Assembly (NCBI GenBank): GCA_964461135.1
Contig: CAYWTB010000076.1
Coordinates: 1 to 22,279 of the forward strand
Length of the DNA stretch: 22,279 nucleotides
Direction: 5' to 3'
Source: RQOF01 sp964461135
GTDB taxonomy: Bacteria; Calditrichota; Calditrichia; RBG-13-44-9
This document shows positions 1-7,001 of the stretch, one piece after another (within the stretch, counting starts at the first letter, position 1; each line of letters starts with the position of its first letter). Under the pieces are notes generated by a model. It was not told the DNA's origin. It saw only the letters and a list, made by a program, of their open reading frames with translations, and did no database searches. The translations under genes were made by a program, and so were the position numbers.

Positions 1-49
1 CCAACCTAGTGGTTAACAGCCACCCGCTCTACCGTTGAGCTACTCCGGA
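1..49 (-). tRNA. trnN: tRNA-Asn (GTT), 5' part only
   Basis: Read on the minus strand from 49, the sequence gives acceptor strand TCCGGAG, TA, a D-arm (GCTC, loop AACGGTA, GAGC) and an anticodon arm GGTGG-CTGTTAA-CCACT, with U33 and anticodon GTT. The anticodon stem pairs fully, allowing one G-T pair. The variable region follows and the window then ends, so the T-arm and 3' acceptor strand are not visible. It lies directly downstream of a degenerate second copy and probably shares its transcript. Confidence 0.9.
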
Positions 50-73
50 ATTTTATTCCAATTTCTTCTTTTC

Positions 74-136
74 TTAAACCCCCAGCCTGGTGGTTAATCC
101 GGCAACTGCCGGACTCTACCGTTGAGCTACTCCGGA
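74..136 (-). pseudogene. Degenerate tRNA-Asn-like copy
   Basis: Read from 136, the first 23 bases match the neighbouring tRNA-Asn exactly (acceptor strand, D-arm). The segment covering the 5' anticodon stem and part of the loop is then replaced by a perfect hairpin, TCCGGCA-GT-TGCCGGA on the minus strand (98-113). Afterwards tRNA-Asn-like sequence resumes (TTAACCACC, then GGGGGTTTAAG). No T-stem or 3' acceptor strand follows; an A-rich stretch leads into the intact gene. If the hairpin is folded as an anticodon arm (TCCGG-CAGTTGC-CCGGA), the loop contains GTT but position 33 is A rather than the near-universal U. I read it as a decayed tandem copy; a non-standard tRNA-like RNA is less likely but not excluded. 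Confidence 0.65.
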
Positions 137-158
137 ATATCATTATCAAAGCGGGCTA

Positions 159-187
159 AATATAATAGTCACCAATCAGAATCGCAA
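159..187 (-). promoter_or_regulatory. Promoter for the tRNA-Asn unit
   Basis: On the minus strand: a -35-like TTGCGA (182-187), a 17-nt spacer, a -10-like TATATT (159-164), then a GC-rich stretch AGCCCGC between the -10 and the expected start near 152. The first tRNA-like base is at 136. A GC-rich discriminator is typical of stable-RNA promoters under stringent control. The same TATATT -10 recurs in two other promoters here. Confidence 0.6.
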
Positions 188-318
188 GATTTTTTTTAAT
201 AATTAATGCAAAATTTATACCCTTAAAAATTGTAATTCAAAGTTTGTAATCTGGTTCACTTTATTGCCTGTGAATAATTGCTAAACTGGCTAAGCATTAT
301 AAAAAGAGGACCGTATTC

Positions 319-504
319 ATGCAGTCGCTTCACTATTTCGGGGTTCTGCTGATTATTCTGCTGGCAATGGTCATCATGATTCGCCTTTACCGGAAACCGG
401 CTAGCAGATTCCTGAAACTGCTGCGTCTGAAGACCATGATTCGCCTGACAATTTGGAATACTAATCTGCTCATCACACAAAACAGAATAAAAAGCTGGTT
501 TTAA
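319..504 (+). CDS. Possible small membrane protein, 61 aa
   Basis: This ATG ORF has a purine-rich AGAGGA Shine-Dalgarno at 305-310, spaced 8 nt from the start. The product has one hydrophobic segment (about residues 7-22) followed by a strongly basic stretch (RLYRKPASRFLKLLRLK), the pattern of a single-pass membrane peptide with a cytoplasmic basic tail. No family is recognised. It is isolated: the tRNAs on its left run the other way and an imperfect inverted repeat starts 6 nt after its stop. It could be a chance ORF; the ribosome-binding site and topology are the only support. Confidence 0.35.
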   Translation: MQSLHYFGVLLIILLAMVIMIRLYRKPASRFLKLLRLKTMIRLTIWNTNLLITQNRIKSWF

Positions 505-510
505 ATACAG

Positions 511-577
511 GCGGGACGTGGTTGACTGGGGCGCAATGCTTCTATGGAAGGAATGATCCGCTCCAGTCAATTCCCGC
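511..577. repeat. Imperfect inverted repeat (long stem-loop)
   Basis: The left arm 511-533 pairs with the right arm 559-577. The paired blocks are GCGGGA (511-516), TTGACTGG (522-529) and GCG (531-533), with a bulge on the left arm (517-521) and one mismatch at 530. The loop is about 25 nt. It begins 6 nt after the stop of the 61-residue ORF, but no T-run follows, so it is not a classical intrinsic terminator. Confidence 0.55.
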
Positions 578-1005
578 CACGATTTCCATCTATTAGATAC
601 CCCTTTATAAACCCCTTATAAATCCACAGTTAAATCTTTTAGAAATTTGATCAGGTGACTCACTGACCTCTTCCGCAGGAAGTACACCGATCATTAATAG
701 TTCCGGGTCCAGAAAGCAGAGCATGTCATTTGTATACTGCATGTCGGACAGTTAATAACTGGGTAACATTTTACCTCAGTCATATAAGGACTTTTACTCT
801 TTACCGGAAGTGATGAGCAACCAGTACCATCATTGTAATCTTAACCGTTTACATTGTACCTGAGCACCTCTAATTGGCAACCCCTGCTAAATAACTTTTG
901 CCGGCTATTTATTCATTCTGGTTCTATTTTACTCTGTTCAGTTTATCTGATTTCTGCCGATCTCTCAAATTACGGTTAAGCCTAAAAGAAGAGAATGGGT
1001 ATATT
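578..1005. other. Intergenic region without a convincing gene
   Basis: No ORF with a credible ribosome-binding site is seen. At about 600-622 there is a short tandem duplication of the form CCCCTTTATAAA / CCCCTTATAAA. The plus-strand frame can be extended upstream to a TTG at 898, but that start has no Shine-Dalgarno, so I leave this stretch non-coding. Confidence 0.5.
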
Positions 1006-1389
1006 ATGAAAAATCAAGATGAGTCACTCTGGATACTGCCGGTTGTCTTCTGGATCATTTCCGCTATATCCCGGGCGCTGGATCAGTTGGTTATATTAGA
1101 CAGAATGTATCAGTCGTATCTGCCACAATGGATCTTCCACTGGAATTATGGCCTGGCTACAGTGGATGCTTTTCATACCTATCAGGGAATTACCCTGATT
1201 GCGTTCGGAATCGCTGGATTTTTTTTCTACAGAATTCTGGAAAATAAAAGCCGGCGCTATAAATTTATAGCCTGGTTCATTGCCGTTTATGTCTATTATC
1301 AGGTTTTTAACCTCTTCTTCCACGTGTTTTTCCTGAAGATCCAGTACTGGCAGTTACCAGTGTTTCGGTTCCTTAAGCTCTTCTTTTAA
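1006..1389 (+). CDS. Hypothetical integral membrane protein, 127 aa
   Basis: The family is not recognised. From ATG 1006 the product has three probable membrane helices, at about residues 8-24, 61-77 and 87-110, with short charged loops (NKSRRYK at 80-86 between helices 2 and 3). Aromatic residues are abundant (many F, Y and W), and a loop around residues 45-60 carries His, Asp and His. The start is chosen because a purine-rich stretch (984-999) precedes it. The frame is open back to a TTG at 898, which would add 36 residues including another hydrophobic stretch, but no ribosome-binding site is seen there. The gene is monocistronic as far as visible. Confidence 0.55.
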   Translation: MKNQDESLWILPVVFWIISAISRALDQLVILDRMYQSYLPQWIFHWNYGLATVDAFHTYQGITLIAFGIAGFFFYRILENKSRRYKFIAWFIAVYVYYQVFNLFFHVFFLKIQYWQLPVFRFLKLFF

Positions 1390-1456
1390 CTGGCCAATGC
1401 AGAAAAATCATCTCATATGAGTTAATAGTCAAACAGGAAAGGTTAAAGGTCAAATG

Positions 1457-1477
1457 AGAAAGCAGAAAGCAGAAAGA
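1457..1477. repeat. Short low-complexity tandem repeat (AGAAAGC)n
   Basis: Three consecutive 7-nt units: two perfect AGAAAGC and one AGAAAGA. They lie in a purine-rich stretch (about 1430-1490) between convergent genes. No coding or regulatory role can be assigned. Confidence 0.5.
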
Positions 1478-1635
1478 AAACAGGGTTGATAGCTGATTAC
1501 TATTTTAACGCCCTGAGCTTAATACTATACTGTTATTATCGTGTTAATCCTTACCATGGTATTAATCTGTATCAACTATTAAAGGACAAGGCACTTTTAC
1601 TGGTATTGGTTTGCTGATTTCGAAATCTATCACAT

Positions 1636-2451
1636 TTAGAGAAAATCCTGTGAGGGTGTATCTTCTTTTTTCTTTTCAAACGGTTTCCTCCCGGCTGGAA
1701 TCCGTGATTTGGGCAAAATTACCTCATGCGGGGCGATAACCGCTCCTTCCCCTATTTCCACATCTCCCATGATAGTAGCTTTCAGGCCGATGGTGGTTCC
1801 TTTATGAATTTTAACCCGTTCAACAATGAGGTATCCCTTCGATGCATAATGAGCAATGATATGAACTGATCCGCCAATGGTGACCTTATCTTCAATCTCA
1901 ATCAGACTGGGATCAGAAATGTTGGTCGTATTTAAGTGGACGCCTTTTCCGATCTTCATTCCCATCATCTTGTAAAAAAGTATATTGATGGGAGTGGGGG
2001 TCACAAATTCCAGAAATGTATAACGGACAATATAGGTAAAGGCATTATGAAAATACCAGGGGACGGCATCAAGTGAATAATACATCCCACGGAATGGTTT
2101 TAGACGAAAGGGCATTAGAAAATTGAATAACGGTATTACGAAGATGAGCGTCAGGCCGTAAAGGAAATAGGCTATGACCAGACTACAGGCAACGGCCAGA
2201 TGGTGAAATAGCCCTGGGAAAGCGAGGCTGCTTTCAGAAATGAATTGAAACAAATATACCCCCGGTGTCGCAGATATTCCCATGGCCAGCATTCCGATGA
2301 TGTATAAGGGAATCAGGGCAATCATATAACTGGCGACCCGGAAGCGACGCAATCCTGTCTCAAGTAGTCCCGAGATTCCCTGGCGGCCGGAGGTGGTGGC
2401 ATCCACGTCTTCACGGACATTTTCCGCAGTTTGATGATCAGGTTTTTCCAT
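1636..2451 (-). CDS. Membrane-anchored left-handed beta-helix (hexapeptide) protein, acyltransferase type
   Basis: Residues 1-38 are polar and probably cytoplasmic. Residues about 40-60 and 83-112 are hydrophobic and likely span the membrane. Residues about 165-250 show hexapeptide-repeat character: I-G-x-G at 167-170, VTIGG at 190-194, then VKIHKGTTIG and VEIGEGAVIAP, with turns spaced by six. This fold is typical of O- and N-acyltransferases that modify sugars or lipids. Similar membrane-plus-hexapeptide segments occur at the C-terminus of Pls/PosA-type peptide synthetases. The tail (KPFEKKKED) is charged. With few coils, it probably works as a trimer. Substrate unknown. The Shine-Dalgarno before ATG 2451 is weak. 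The gene stands alone and converges with the 127-residue membrane protein. Confidence 0.75.
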   Translation of the reverse strand: MEKPDHQTAENVREDVDATTSGRQGISGLLETGLRRFRVASYMIALIPLYIIGMLAMGISATPGVYLFQFISESSLAFPGLFHHLAVACSLVIAYFLYGLTLIFVIPLFNFLMPFRLKPFRGMYYSLDAVPWYFHNAFTYIVRYTFLEFVTPTPINILFYKMMGMKIGKGVHLNTTNISDPSLIEIEDKVTIGGSVHIIAHYASKGYLIVERVKIHKGTTIGLKATIMGDVEIGEGAVIAPHEVILPKSRIPAGRKPFEKKKEDTPSQDFL

Positions 2452-2675
2452 ATCGGCTTTACTATTATCCCTATTAAAGTGCTAGGTCCGGATTGACGAA
2501 CAGAATTGGTTCCGGGTTAAGTCGGCAGATCATTCATGCTGTTTAATTGAAATCAATATAAGATAATGCGCTTCTTAATTCAATTTGATATTGATTAAAT
2601 CGTTATCAGGTCATTTCCGATGATAAATAAAAACTCATAAAAACAACATCATACAATAACAAACAATAATAAACA

Positions 2676-2704
2676 TTGACAAAGTGTAAAAGTATTTATA
2701 TATT
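2676..2704 (+). promoter_or_regulatory. Near-consensus sigma-70-type promoter
   Basis: TTGACA (2676-2681, 6/6), a 17-nt spacer and TATATT (2699-2704, 5/6). The predicted start near 2711 gives a short leader to the ribosome-binding site at 2723. It drives the five-helix membrane protein and, with no terminator between, the HTH gene behind it. It is one of the strongest promoter matches in the window. Confidence 0.7.
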
Positions 2705-2734
2705 AGCACCGGACATAATTTGAAGGGGATGTAC

Positions 2735-3505
2735 GTGAAAGTAATAAACCTTTTTTCGCGGGAAGTTTTTCCCAGGTTTCACAACAAAGATGAATTTTTT
2801 AATCAACTGATTGAAGATCGGCAACCTGCCCGAAGAATTATCAATCTGTTTTTATTATTGTTCATTTTTTCTTTTTTGTATGGTCTTGTTATGGGCAGTT
2901 ATCACAGTGTGGTTCAATCTATTGCCGCCGGAATAAAACTGCCGGTTTTGTTCTCATTGACAGTTATAATTTGTTTCCCTGCTTTTTACATTATTCAATA
3001 CATTATGGGCTCGAAACTCCGGCTGCATCAGATGATAATAATAATGTTGACCGGCCTGGTTTTAACGATGGCAATTATGGTATCCTTCGCTCCCATTGTG
3101 GTATTTTTTTTATTAACAGGAAGTGATTATTACTTTCTGCAATTGTTACACATTTCCATATTCATTCTATCCGGTATTTTTGGTATGAAAGTCGTCATCG
3201 ATGCCCTAAAATATTCCTGTGAAAAAATGAATATTTATCCCAAAGTAGGTGTTGAAATTTTTCGTTTCTGGATTGTGATTATAGCTTTTGTCGGTATACA
3301 GCTGGCCTGGAATCTGCGGCCTTTCCTGGGAGATACCGGAAAACCATTTAAATTATTCAGGTCATACGAAGGGAATTTTTATACCGCATTAATTTATTCT
3401 TTTCAGCAATTATCCAAATCCGAGAAAGATAAAGAACATACGGAAATCAAACCTCATCAGATTCCGGGAAATCTTCCGTTTGATTCCTTAAGAACGCCAT
3501 TCTGA
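2735..3505 (+). CDS. Five-helix integral membrane protein, probable GTG start, 256 aa
   Basis: Predicted helices lie at about residues 33-53, 68-90, 98-128, 134-152 and 175-193, with a polar N-terminus and a charged C-terminal tail (about 228-256). A motif MGSYHS..Q, then KLP.LFSLT..ICFP and GSKLRLHQM, resembles a conserved membrane family I recall from Planctomycetes and Deltaproteobacteria, sometimes annotated (doubtfully) as actin-binding WH2 protein; biochemical role unknown. The start is decided by the ribosome-binding site GAAGGGG (2722-2728): it abuts ATG 2729, whereas GTG 2735 lies 6 nt away. TTG 2720 upstream would precede the site. It is first in a two-gene operon with the HTH gene 28 nt downstream. 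Confidence 0.7.
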   Translation: MKVINLFSREVFPRFHNKDEFFNQLIEDRQPARRIINLFLLLFIFSFLYGLVMGSYHSVVQSIAAGIKLPVLFSLTVIICFPAFYIIQYIMGSKLRLHQMIIIMLTGLVLTMAIMVSFAPIVVFFLLTGSDYYFLQLLHISIFILSGIFGMKVVIDALKYSCEKMNIYPKVGVEIFRFWIVIIAFVGIQLAWNLRPFLGDTGKPFKLFRSYEGNFYTALIYSFQQLSKSEKDKEHTEIKPHQIPGNLPFDSLRTPF

Positions 3506-3533
3506 TATAGAATAAAAAAAAGAGGAAATGACA

Positions 3534-3749
3534 TTGGATAACGATATAATGACACTGGAAGAAGTTGCAGCCTATCTGAAGCTGAAGCCTCAAACCATCT
3601 ATACCTGGGCACAGGAAAAGAAAATCCCGGCTGCCAAACTGGGTAAAGAGTGGCGATTCAAAAAATCAATTATAGATGAATGGATTATCCAGCACATGGA
3701 TGAAAAATTCGAACGGATTATCCAGAAGGTAAGATCGGGTAAAAATTAG
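3534..3749 (+). CDS. Excisionase-family HTH DNA-binding protein, probable TTG start, 71 aa
   Basis: A compact helix-turn-helix of the MerR/excisionase (HTH_17) type covers about residues 6-55: MTLEEVAAYLKLKPQTIYTW, then a recognition/wing part with IPAAKLGKEWRF and a closing KKSIIDEWI. A short charged helix follows. Such stand-alone domains are seen in phage excisionases but also in chromosomal regulators. With no integrase or attachment site nearby, a regulator, perhaps of its own operon, is more likely. AGAGGA at 3521-3526 is only 1 nt from ATG 3528 but 7 nt from TTG 3534, so I favour TTG; ATG 3549 is also possible. It is cotranscribed with the membrane protein upstream. Confidence 0.8.
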   Translation: MDNDIMTLEEVAAYLKLKPQTIYTWAQEKKIPAAKLGKEWRFKKSIIDEWIIQHMDEKFERIIQKVRSGKN

Positions 3750-3871
3750 GGGAAATAGAGTTTGTTTCAGTATAATCATCTTTCAGGAAAGGGTGCCTGG
3801 TGTATAGCGCTAAATGTGAAAACCGTACTTTTTAGAGTGGCGGTGCCCTGTGCTTTGCCCCTTGAGCTCGG

Positions 3872-5026
3872 TTATTTCTGCAGGAGCATTTTGCGCGTTA
3901 TGCTGAATCCGGCTGGAGTGGAAAGTTGATAGAAATAGATGCCCGAGGGATATGCGCTGCCATCAAATTCATAATAAAAAGCACCCGGATTTACACTTAT
4001 AATTTTTGCTTCCAGCCGCTGGCCGCGCAGGTTATAGACAGCCATTCTGACCTGACCCGCCTCCGGGACGGAAAATTGAATAGTGGTGTGTGGATTAAAG
4101 GGATTGGGAAAATTTTGTCTAAGAAAATAGTTTTTGGGTAGAGTATTTATTGCCGCTGGAATAGACACCGGACTGGAGAAATAGGCTCGCCGGACCAGTG
4201 AACTGTCCAGAATGAAGGGATTTTTATGTCCACCCTGATAAGCGGCAATCGACTCATTGCGTACCCGTTCAAGGGAATCCACCGGATCTAACGAATTCCA
4301 TAAATATAAAACCTCTTTCTGGATCGGGAAGAAATCCGGATCGCTGCTGTCCGCCTGCTGCTGGTACATGGTATAGAAATAGAACATGGCCCGGGCGACG
4401 TTACCCTTGTGATCCTCCCGTGGTTCAAAAAGGGATGCATTGTCATCTTTCTCGCTATATTCTGCAATGTGGGAAGTTGGAATAGTAGTTAATACCTGGT
4501 TAAGCCGGAACCATTTGGTGGTTTCGGCATCCGGGATTTCGGCAAAGGGATCGTTGGCTCGCGCAGAATTCACCTCCCTGCGGGTGGGATAAAGATGATA
4601 CATGTCAGATTCAGCCAATCCCACTGCTCCTTTGGACTTCGGCCAGGTATGTTCGGTATCAATATCATGATCGTAAGCCCAGGTGGTTGGATCCTGAGTG
4701 GGATCGAGATAAATGGTGTATCCGGAATATACACCGGTGAGACTGTCATCATGCGCATAAATGTTAGCAAACATGGTATCACGTGCTTGCGAATAGGGGA
4801 GAACTACTGATGTTTTATAACGCGTCACCAGGCTGTCGCGCAACTGCTCTCCGCTTAATCCTGGGAAGATGATCTCGTTCTGTGCCTGCACAAGTGTGCC
4901 GCACAAAATGAGTGATAGCAGTATAATATTGCGTAATAATCCATGGAAATATGCAGCTGGTAAAAAGTATTTATATTCCGGAATGGTCTGAGTTGACCCT
5001 TGCAATCTTTGCTTATTAAGTTTCAT
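3872..5026 (-). CDS. Secreted endonuclease I family nuclease with T9SS type A-like sorting domain
   Basis: Residues 1-48 contain a long N-region and a hydrophobic core (33-46) ending in VQAQ, a plausible signal peptide. Residues about 60-285 match the endonuclease I (EndA/NucM/Vvn) family: EHTWPKSKG at 125-133 with the expected catalytic His126 and acidic Glu125, DMYHLYPTRREVNSARAN at 141-158 with candidate metal-ligand Asn153, and a conserved DHKGNVARAMFYF block. These enzymes are Mg-dependent, nonspecific DNases/RNases used outside the cell. Residues about 300-384 form a T9SS type A-like module: NFPNPFNP, YNLRGQ, SGIYFYQL and a terminal RKMLLQK. The gene is isolated. No Shine-Dalgarno is evident before ATG 5026, and no better in-frame start is seen. 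Confidence 0.9.
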   Translation of the reverse strand: MKLNKQRLQGSTQTIPEYKYFLPAAYFHGLLRNIILLSLILCGTLVQAQNEIIFPGLSGEQLRDSLVTRYKTSVVLPYSQARDTMFANIYAHDDSLTGVYSGYTIYLDPTQDPTTWAYDHDIDTEHTWPKSKGAVGLAESDMYHLYPTRREVNSARANDPFAEIPDAETTKWFRLNQVLTTIPTSHIAEYSEKDDNASLFEPREDHKGNVARAMFYFYTMYQQQADSSDPDFFPIQKEVLYLWNSLDPVDSLERVRNESIAAYQGGHKNPFILDSSLVRRAYFSSPVSIPAAINTLPKNYFLRQNFPNPFNPHTTIQFSVPEAGQVRMAVYNLRGQRLEAKIISVNPGAFYYEFDGSAYPSGIYFYQLSTPAGFSITRKMLLQK

Positions 5027-5439
5027 AATAAAACGGACACCTGTGAGATAGTTATGATATGTCTTATTTAAGATCCAGTTTTAAATCCAGGATGAATATA
5101 CTGCAGGAATAGATGGTGAAATATTTTGGTCTCGATCTGTGCAGTTTTAATTTTCGATCCGGATGAAATATAAGATTTTCGCTTCTTAAAGAGAAGGCTA
5201 TTCTCAATCTTTTTGTGTCTTTTTTGTAATTTTAATTTAGCAAACTAAGAATAGAATCATATAATAGAAATAGTAAATCTATTTCATATGTTTTCGGGTA
5301 ACCTTTAAATTGCTCTTCACATACCGGAATTAAGTGTTCCATTCTATTATATCTTGTTGCTATAGTAAAAACAGCACTTACGCCGTAAGGAGCTTTCTTC
5401 AACCCTTACACCGTGATCAGGTCCTTTTTAAGAAATGGC
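5027..5439. other. Intergenic region between cspA-like and nuclease genes
   Basis: No credible gene. This must contain the nuclease promoter, but I see no convincing -35/-10 pair. A small stem GAGAA-GGCTA-TTCTC (5191-5205) followed by T-rich sequence resembles a weak plus-strand terminator, though no plus-strand gene leads into it. Confidence 0.4.
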
Positions 5440-5470
5440 AAAAAAAAACCCCGACCAATTGATCGGGGTT
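5440..5470 (-). terminator. Rho-independent terminator of the cold-shock gene
   Basis: On the minus strand an AACCCCGA stem pairs with TCGGGGTT around a short AT-rich centre (5447-5470), followed immediately by a run of T (A-run 5440-5448 on the plus strand). It lies 22 nt after the stop of the cold-shock gene. Confidence 0.9.
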
Positions 5471-5492
5471 GTATCTTGCCATTCCAAAATCT

Positions 5493-5696
5493 TCAGATCT
5501 TGCGAACGTTAGTGGCCTGTAGTCCTTTTGAACCAGTCGTAATATCGAATTCAACGGCCTGTCCTTCATCTAGGGAACGATATCCGCCATTATCCTGAAT
5601 AGCAGAATAATGCACGAAAACATCTTCGCCGTTCTCAACGCTGATAAATCCATAACCTTTGGATCCATTAAACCACTTTACAATACCTTTTTCCAC
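5493..5696 (-). CDS. Cold-shock domain protein (CspA family), 67 aa
   Basis: This is a single cold-shock domain of typical length. It binds single-stranded RNA and DNA and acts as an RNA chaperone in the cytoplasm. RNP1 is KGYGFIS (13-19) and RNP2 is VFVHY (26-30); the usual KWFN start (7-10) and G-x-x-A-x-N-V ending (58-64) are present. The start is GTG at 5694-5696, with GAGGT (5703-5707) 6 nt upstream. The gene is monocistronic, with its own promoter, a leader of about 128 nt and a strong terminator. Long structured leaders are usual for cold-induced csp genes, but cold induction cannot be read from sequence alone. Confidence 0.96.
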   Translation of the reverse strand: MEKGIVKWFNGSKGYGFISVENGEDVFVHYSAIQDNGGYRSLDEGQAVEFDITTGSKGLQATNVRKI

Positions 5697-5824
5697 GGTA
5701 CTACCTCGTTAATTAAATTATTCTTTCGTAACAAGCTTTCTGTTGACAGGTTTTGATGAACTGATACTCAAAGAGTACAAAAATTCGTCTGACCTAAGAC
5801 AAAAATGTTTGCTACTTTACTTTG
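5697..5824 (-). other. Long 5' leader of the cold-shock gene
   Basis: This lies between the predicted transcription start (about 5824) and the GTG. It contains a small hairpin (GTACTC-TTT-GAGTAT on the minus strand, 5764-5778) and a palindromic CTGTCAACAG (about 5750-5759). The length is comparable with thermosensor-like csp leaders; no known riboswitch is recognised. Confidence 0.45.
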
Positions 5825-5830
5825 CGCGAT

Positions 5831-5859
5831 AATATACAATTAATCAAGTCCCTTAACAA
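5831..5859 (-). promoter_or_regulatory. Promoter of the cold-shock gene
   Basis: On the minus strand: TTGTTA (5854-5859, 4/6 to the -35 consensus), a 17-nt spacer and TATATT (5831-5836, 5/6 to the -10 consensus). Confidence 0.55.
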
Positions 5860-6094
5860 GTGATTTTATATTATTTTTCAGTACGTATTAGTTATGAATT
5901 GAAGGTTGAATAGCAAATCGGATGAAAAGAATAAATTTGCAAATTATCAGGTTAAGATGGCGTCTTTTAAAAATAGAATTTTTCTCCCAAACTGCTCATT
6001 ATAAACGGAAAGAAGTATGTTACGCCTGTTTTTTCATGGGGTAATTCCTCATCAGAATGTTCCTGTTAAAGATCAAAAATCCGGTCAGTTTTGT
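5860..6094. other. Intergenic region after the nine-gene operon
   Basis: This is AT-rich, downstream of the last operon gene. I found no strong hairpin plus T-run, so termination here may be Rho-dependent or may run into the cold-shock unit. A plus-strand ORF that starts at 6017 is mostly antisense to the last operon gene and is not supported. Confidence 0.35.
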
Positions 6095-6931
6095 TCAATT
6101 TATCAGCATGACAAAACAATTCTGACTGTTTCCGGGGACCATTTCTCTCTGGAAAAAACTGACATCCCTCCCGAGTTTTGGTGCAAGCATATTCAAAAAT
6201 TTATCCGTATCGGGATGATTGCTATGAACTGTAATTTTGCCCTCTTTGCTAAAATAATACACAAAATTAACCAATTCTTTGGCAATGTCATCTGCAGAGC
6301 GGGCTAATCCGTATCCTTCGGGCGAGAAAAGAGATGAATAAGAAAGGCCTATCCAGATTCCTTTCTCTGAAGTGAGATAGAGAGCCGGCACGATGAAGGC
6401 TTCACCAGGAAAAGTGCGCCGGTTTCCGGCTTTGTCAGTTGCAGTAAATGAGTATGAATAATGTTCCCCCGGTACCAGCGGGTTGCCGTCCGTACCACGA
6501 CCGTCCCAGGAAATGGATTTCGGTGGGTCACCCTCGCCGCTTAGCGAGCGAAAGTTCTGACCGTCACTGGTGAAAACATTGATCTTCCAGCTGGCCAGAT
6601 CTTTGAAATTTAGATGGAACACCTTTGCCGGTGCCGGTATAATCTGGCAGAGTTCCGGTGAGGTGAGCTTGCAATCAAAAAGAGTGGAGGTCGGTTTACC
6701 GTCATTGTATTTCCATTCCACCGATGACCAGAAGATACGGTCGGGAATTTCCACCAGATTTGAAAAATCTGCCTGAAGATACACCGGTAATTTTTCTTCC
6801 TCCGTTCCGGCTTCAAATGTTTCTTTAACAATGACATCATCAAGAGCTTTGTTGCCTTCCTCTGTCTGAGTCTGAGAAAATCCTGATGCGATGAGTAAAA
6901 GGCAAAAACCGATTATCTTACAGTATTTCAT
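6095..6931 (-). CDS. Exported protein with FlgD-like Ig module and possible degenerate OmpA-like end
   Basis: Residues 1-20 form a signal peptide ending SGFSQ. Residues 113-175 form a FlgD-Ig-like module: SWKINVFTSDGQ, SISWDGRGTDGNPLVPGEHY and DKAGN. Residues about 190-278 have an OmpA-like rhythm (LFSPEGYGLARSADDIAKEL, then GKITVHSNHPDTD), as in the beta-alpha-beta start of peptidoglycan-binding OmpA/Pal domains. The usual N-x-x-L-S-x-x-R-A block is not clear, and the C-terminal part is short (about 90 residues). It is the last gene of the nine-gene run, 70 nt after TonB, with GAGGA 4 nt before ATG. A Pal-like partner of the TonB/ExbBD motor would fit, but the OmpA assignment is inference. 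Confidence 0.65.
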   Translation of the reverse strand: MKYCKIIGFCLLLIASGFSQTQTEEGNKALDDVIVKETFEAGTEEEKLPVYLQADFSNLVEIPDRIFWSSVEWKYNDGKPTSTLFDCKLTSPELCQIIPAPAKVFHLNFKDLASWKINVFTSDGQNFRSLSGEGDPPKSISWDGRGTDGNPLVPGEHYSYSFTATDKAGNRRTFPGEAFIVPALYLTSEKGIWIGLSYSSLFSPEGYGLARSADDIAKELVNFVYYFSKEGKITVHSNHPDTDKFLNMLAPKLGRDVSFFQREMVPGNSQNCFVMLIN

Positions 6932-7001
6932 ATTTTCCTCGAATCTCTTTCTTTATGTAGTATCCTTATATCATGTTATAACAGAAGTCATCGTTTTACT
7001 A

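Noticed and set aside
256..570. A 104-aa minus-strand ORF covering the small membrane ORF
   Set aside because: Its product is rich in Gln, Asn and His, as antisense translation of hydrophobic codons gives. It overlaps the inverted repeat and has no recognisable feature.
1616..1627. Perfect 12-nt palindrome GATTTCGAAATC downstream of the hexapeptide gene
   Set aside because: It has no loop and no T-run, and one such palindrome is not unusual by chance in AT-rich DNA.
3534..3749. Excisionase-type protein as evidence for a prophage or integrative element
   Set aside because: No integrase, attachment repeat, phage or conjugation gene is seen nearby; this HTH type is common in chromosomal regulators.
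6017..6307. A 96-aa plus-strand ORF
   Set aside because: Most of it is antisense to the C-terminal part of the last operon gene, and its product has no recognisable features.
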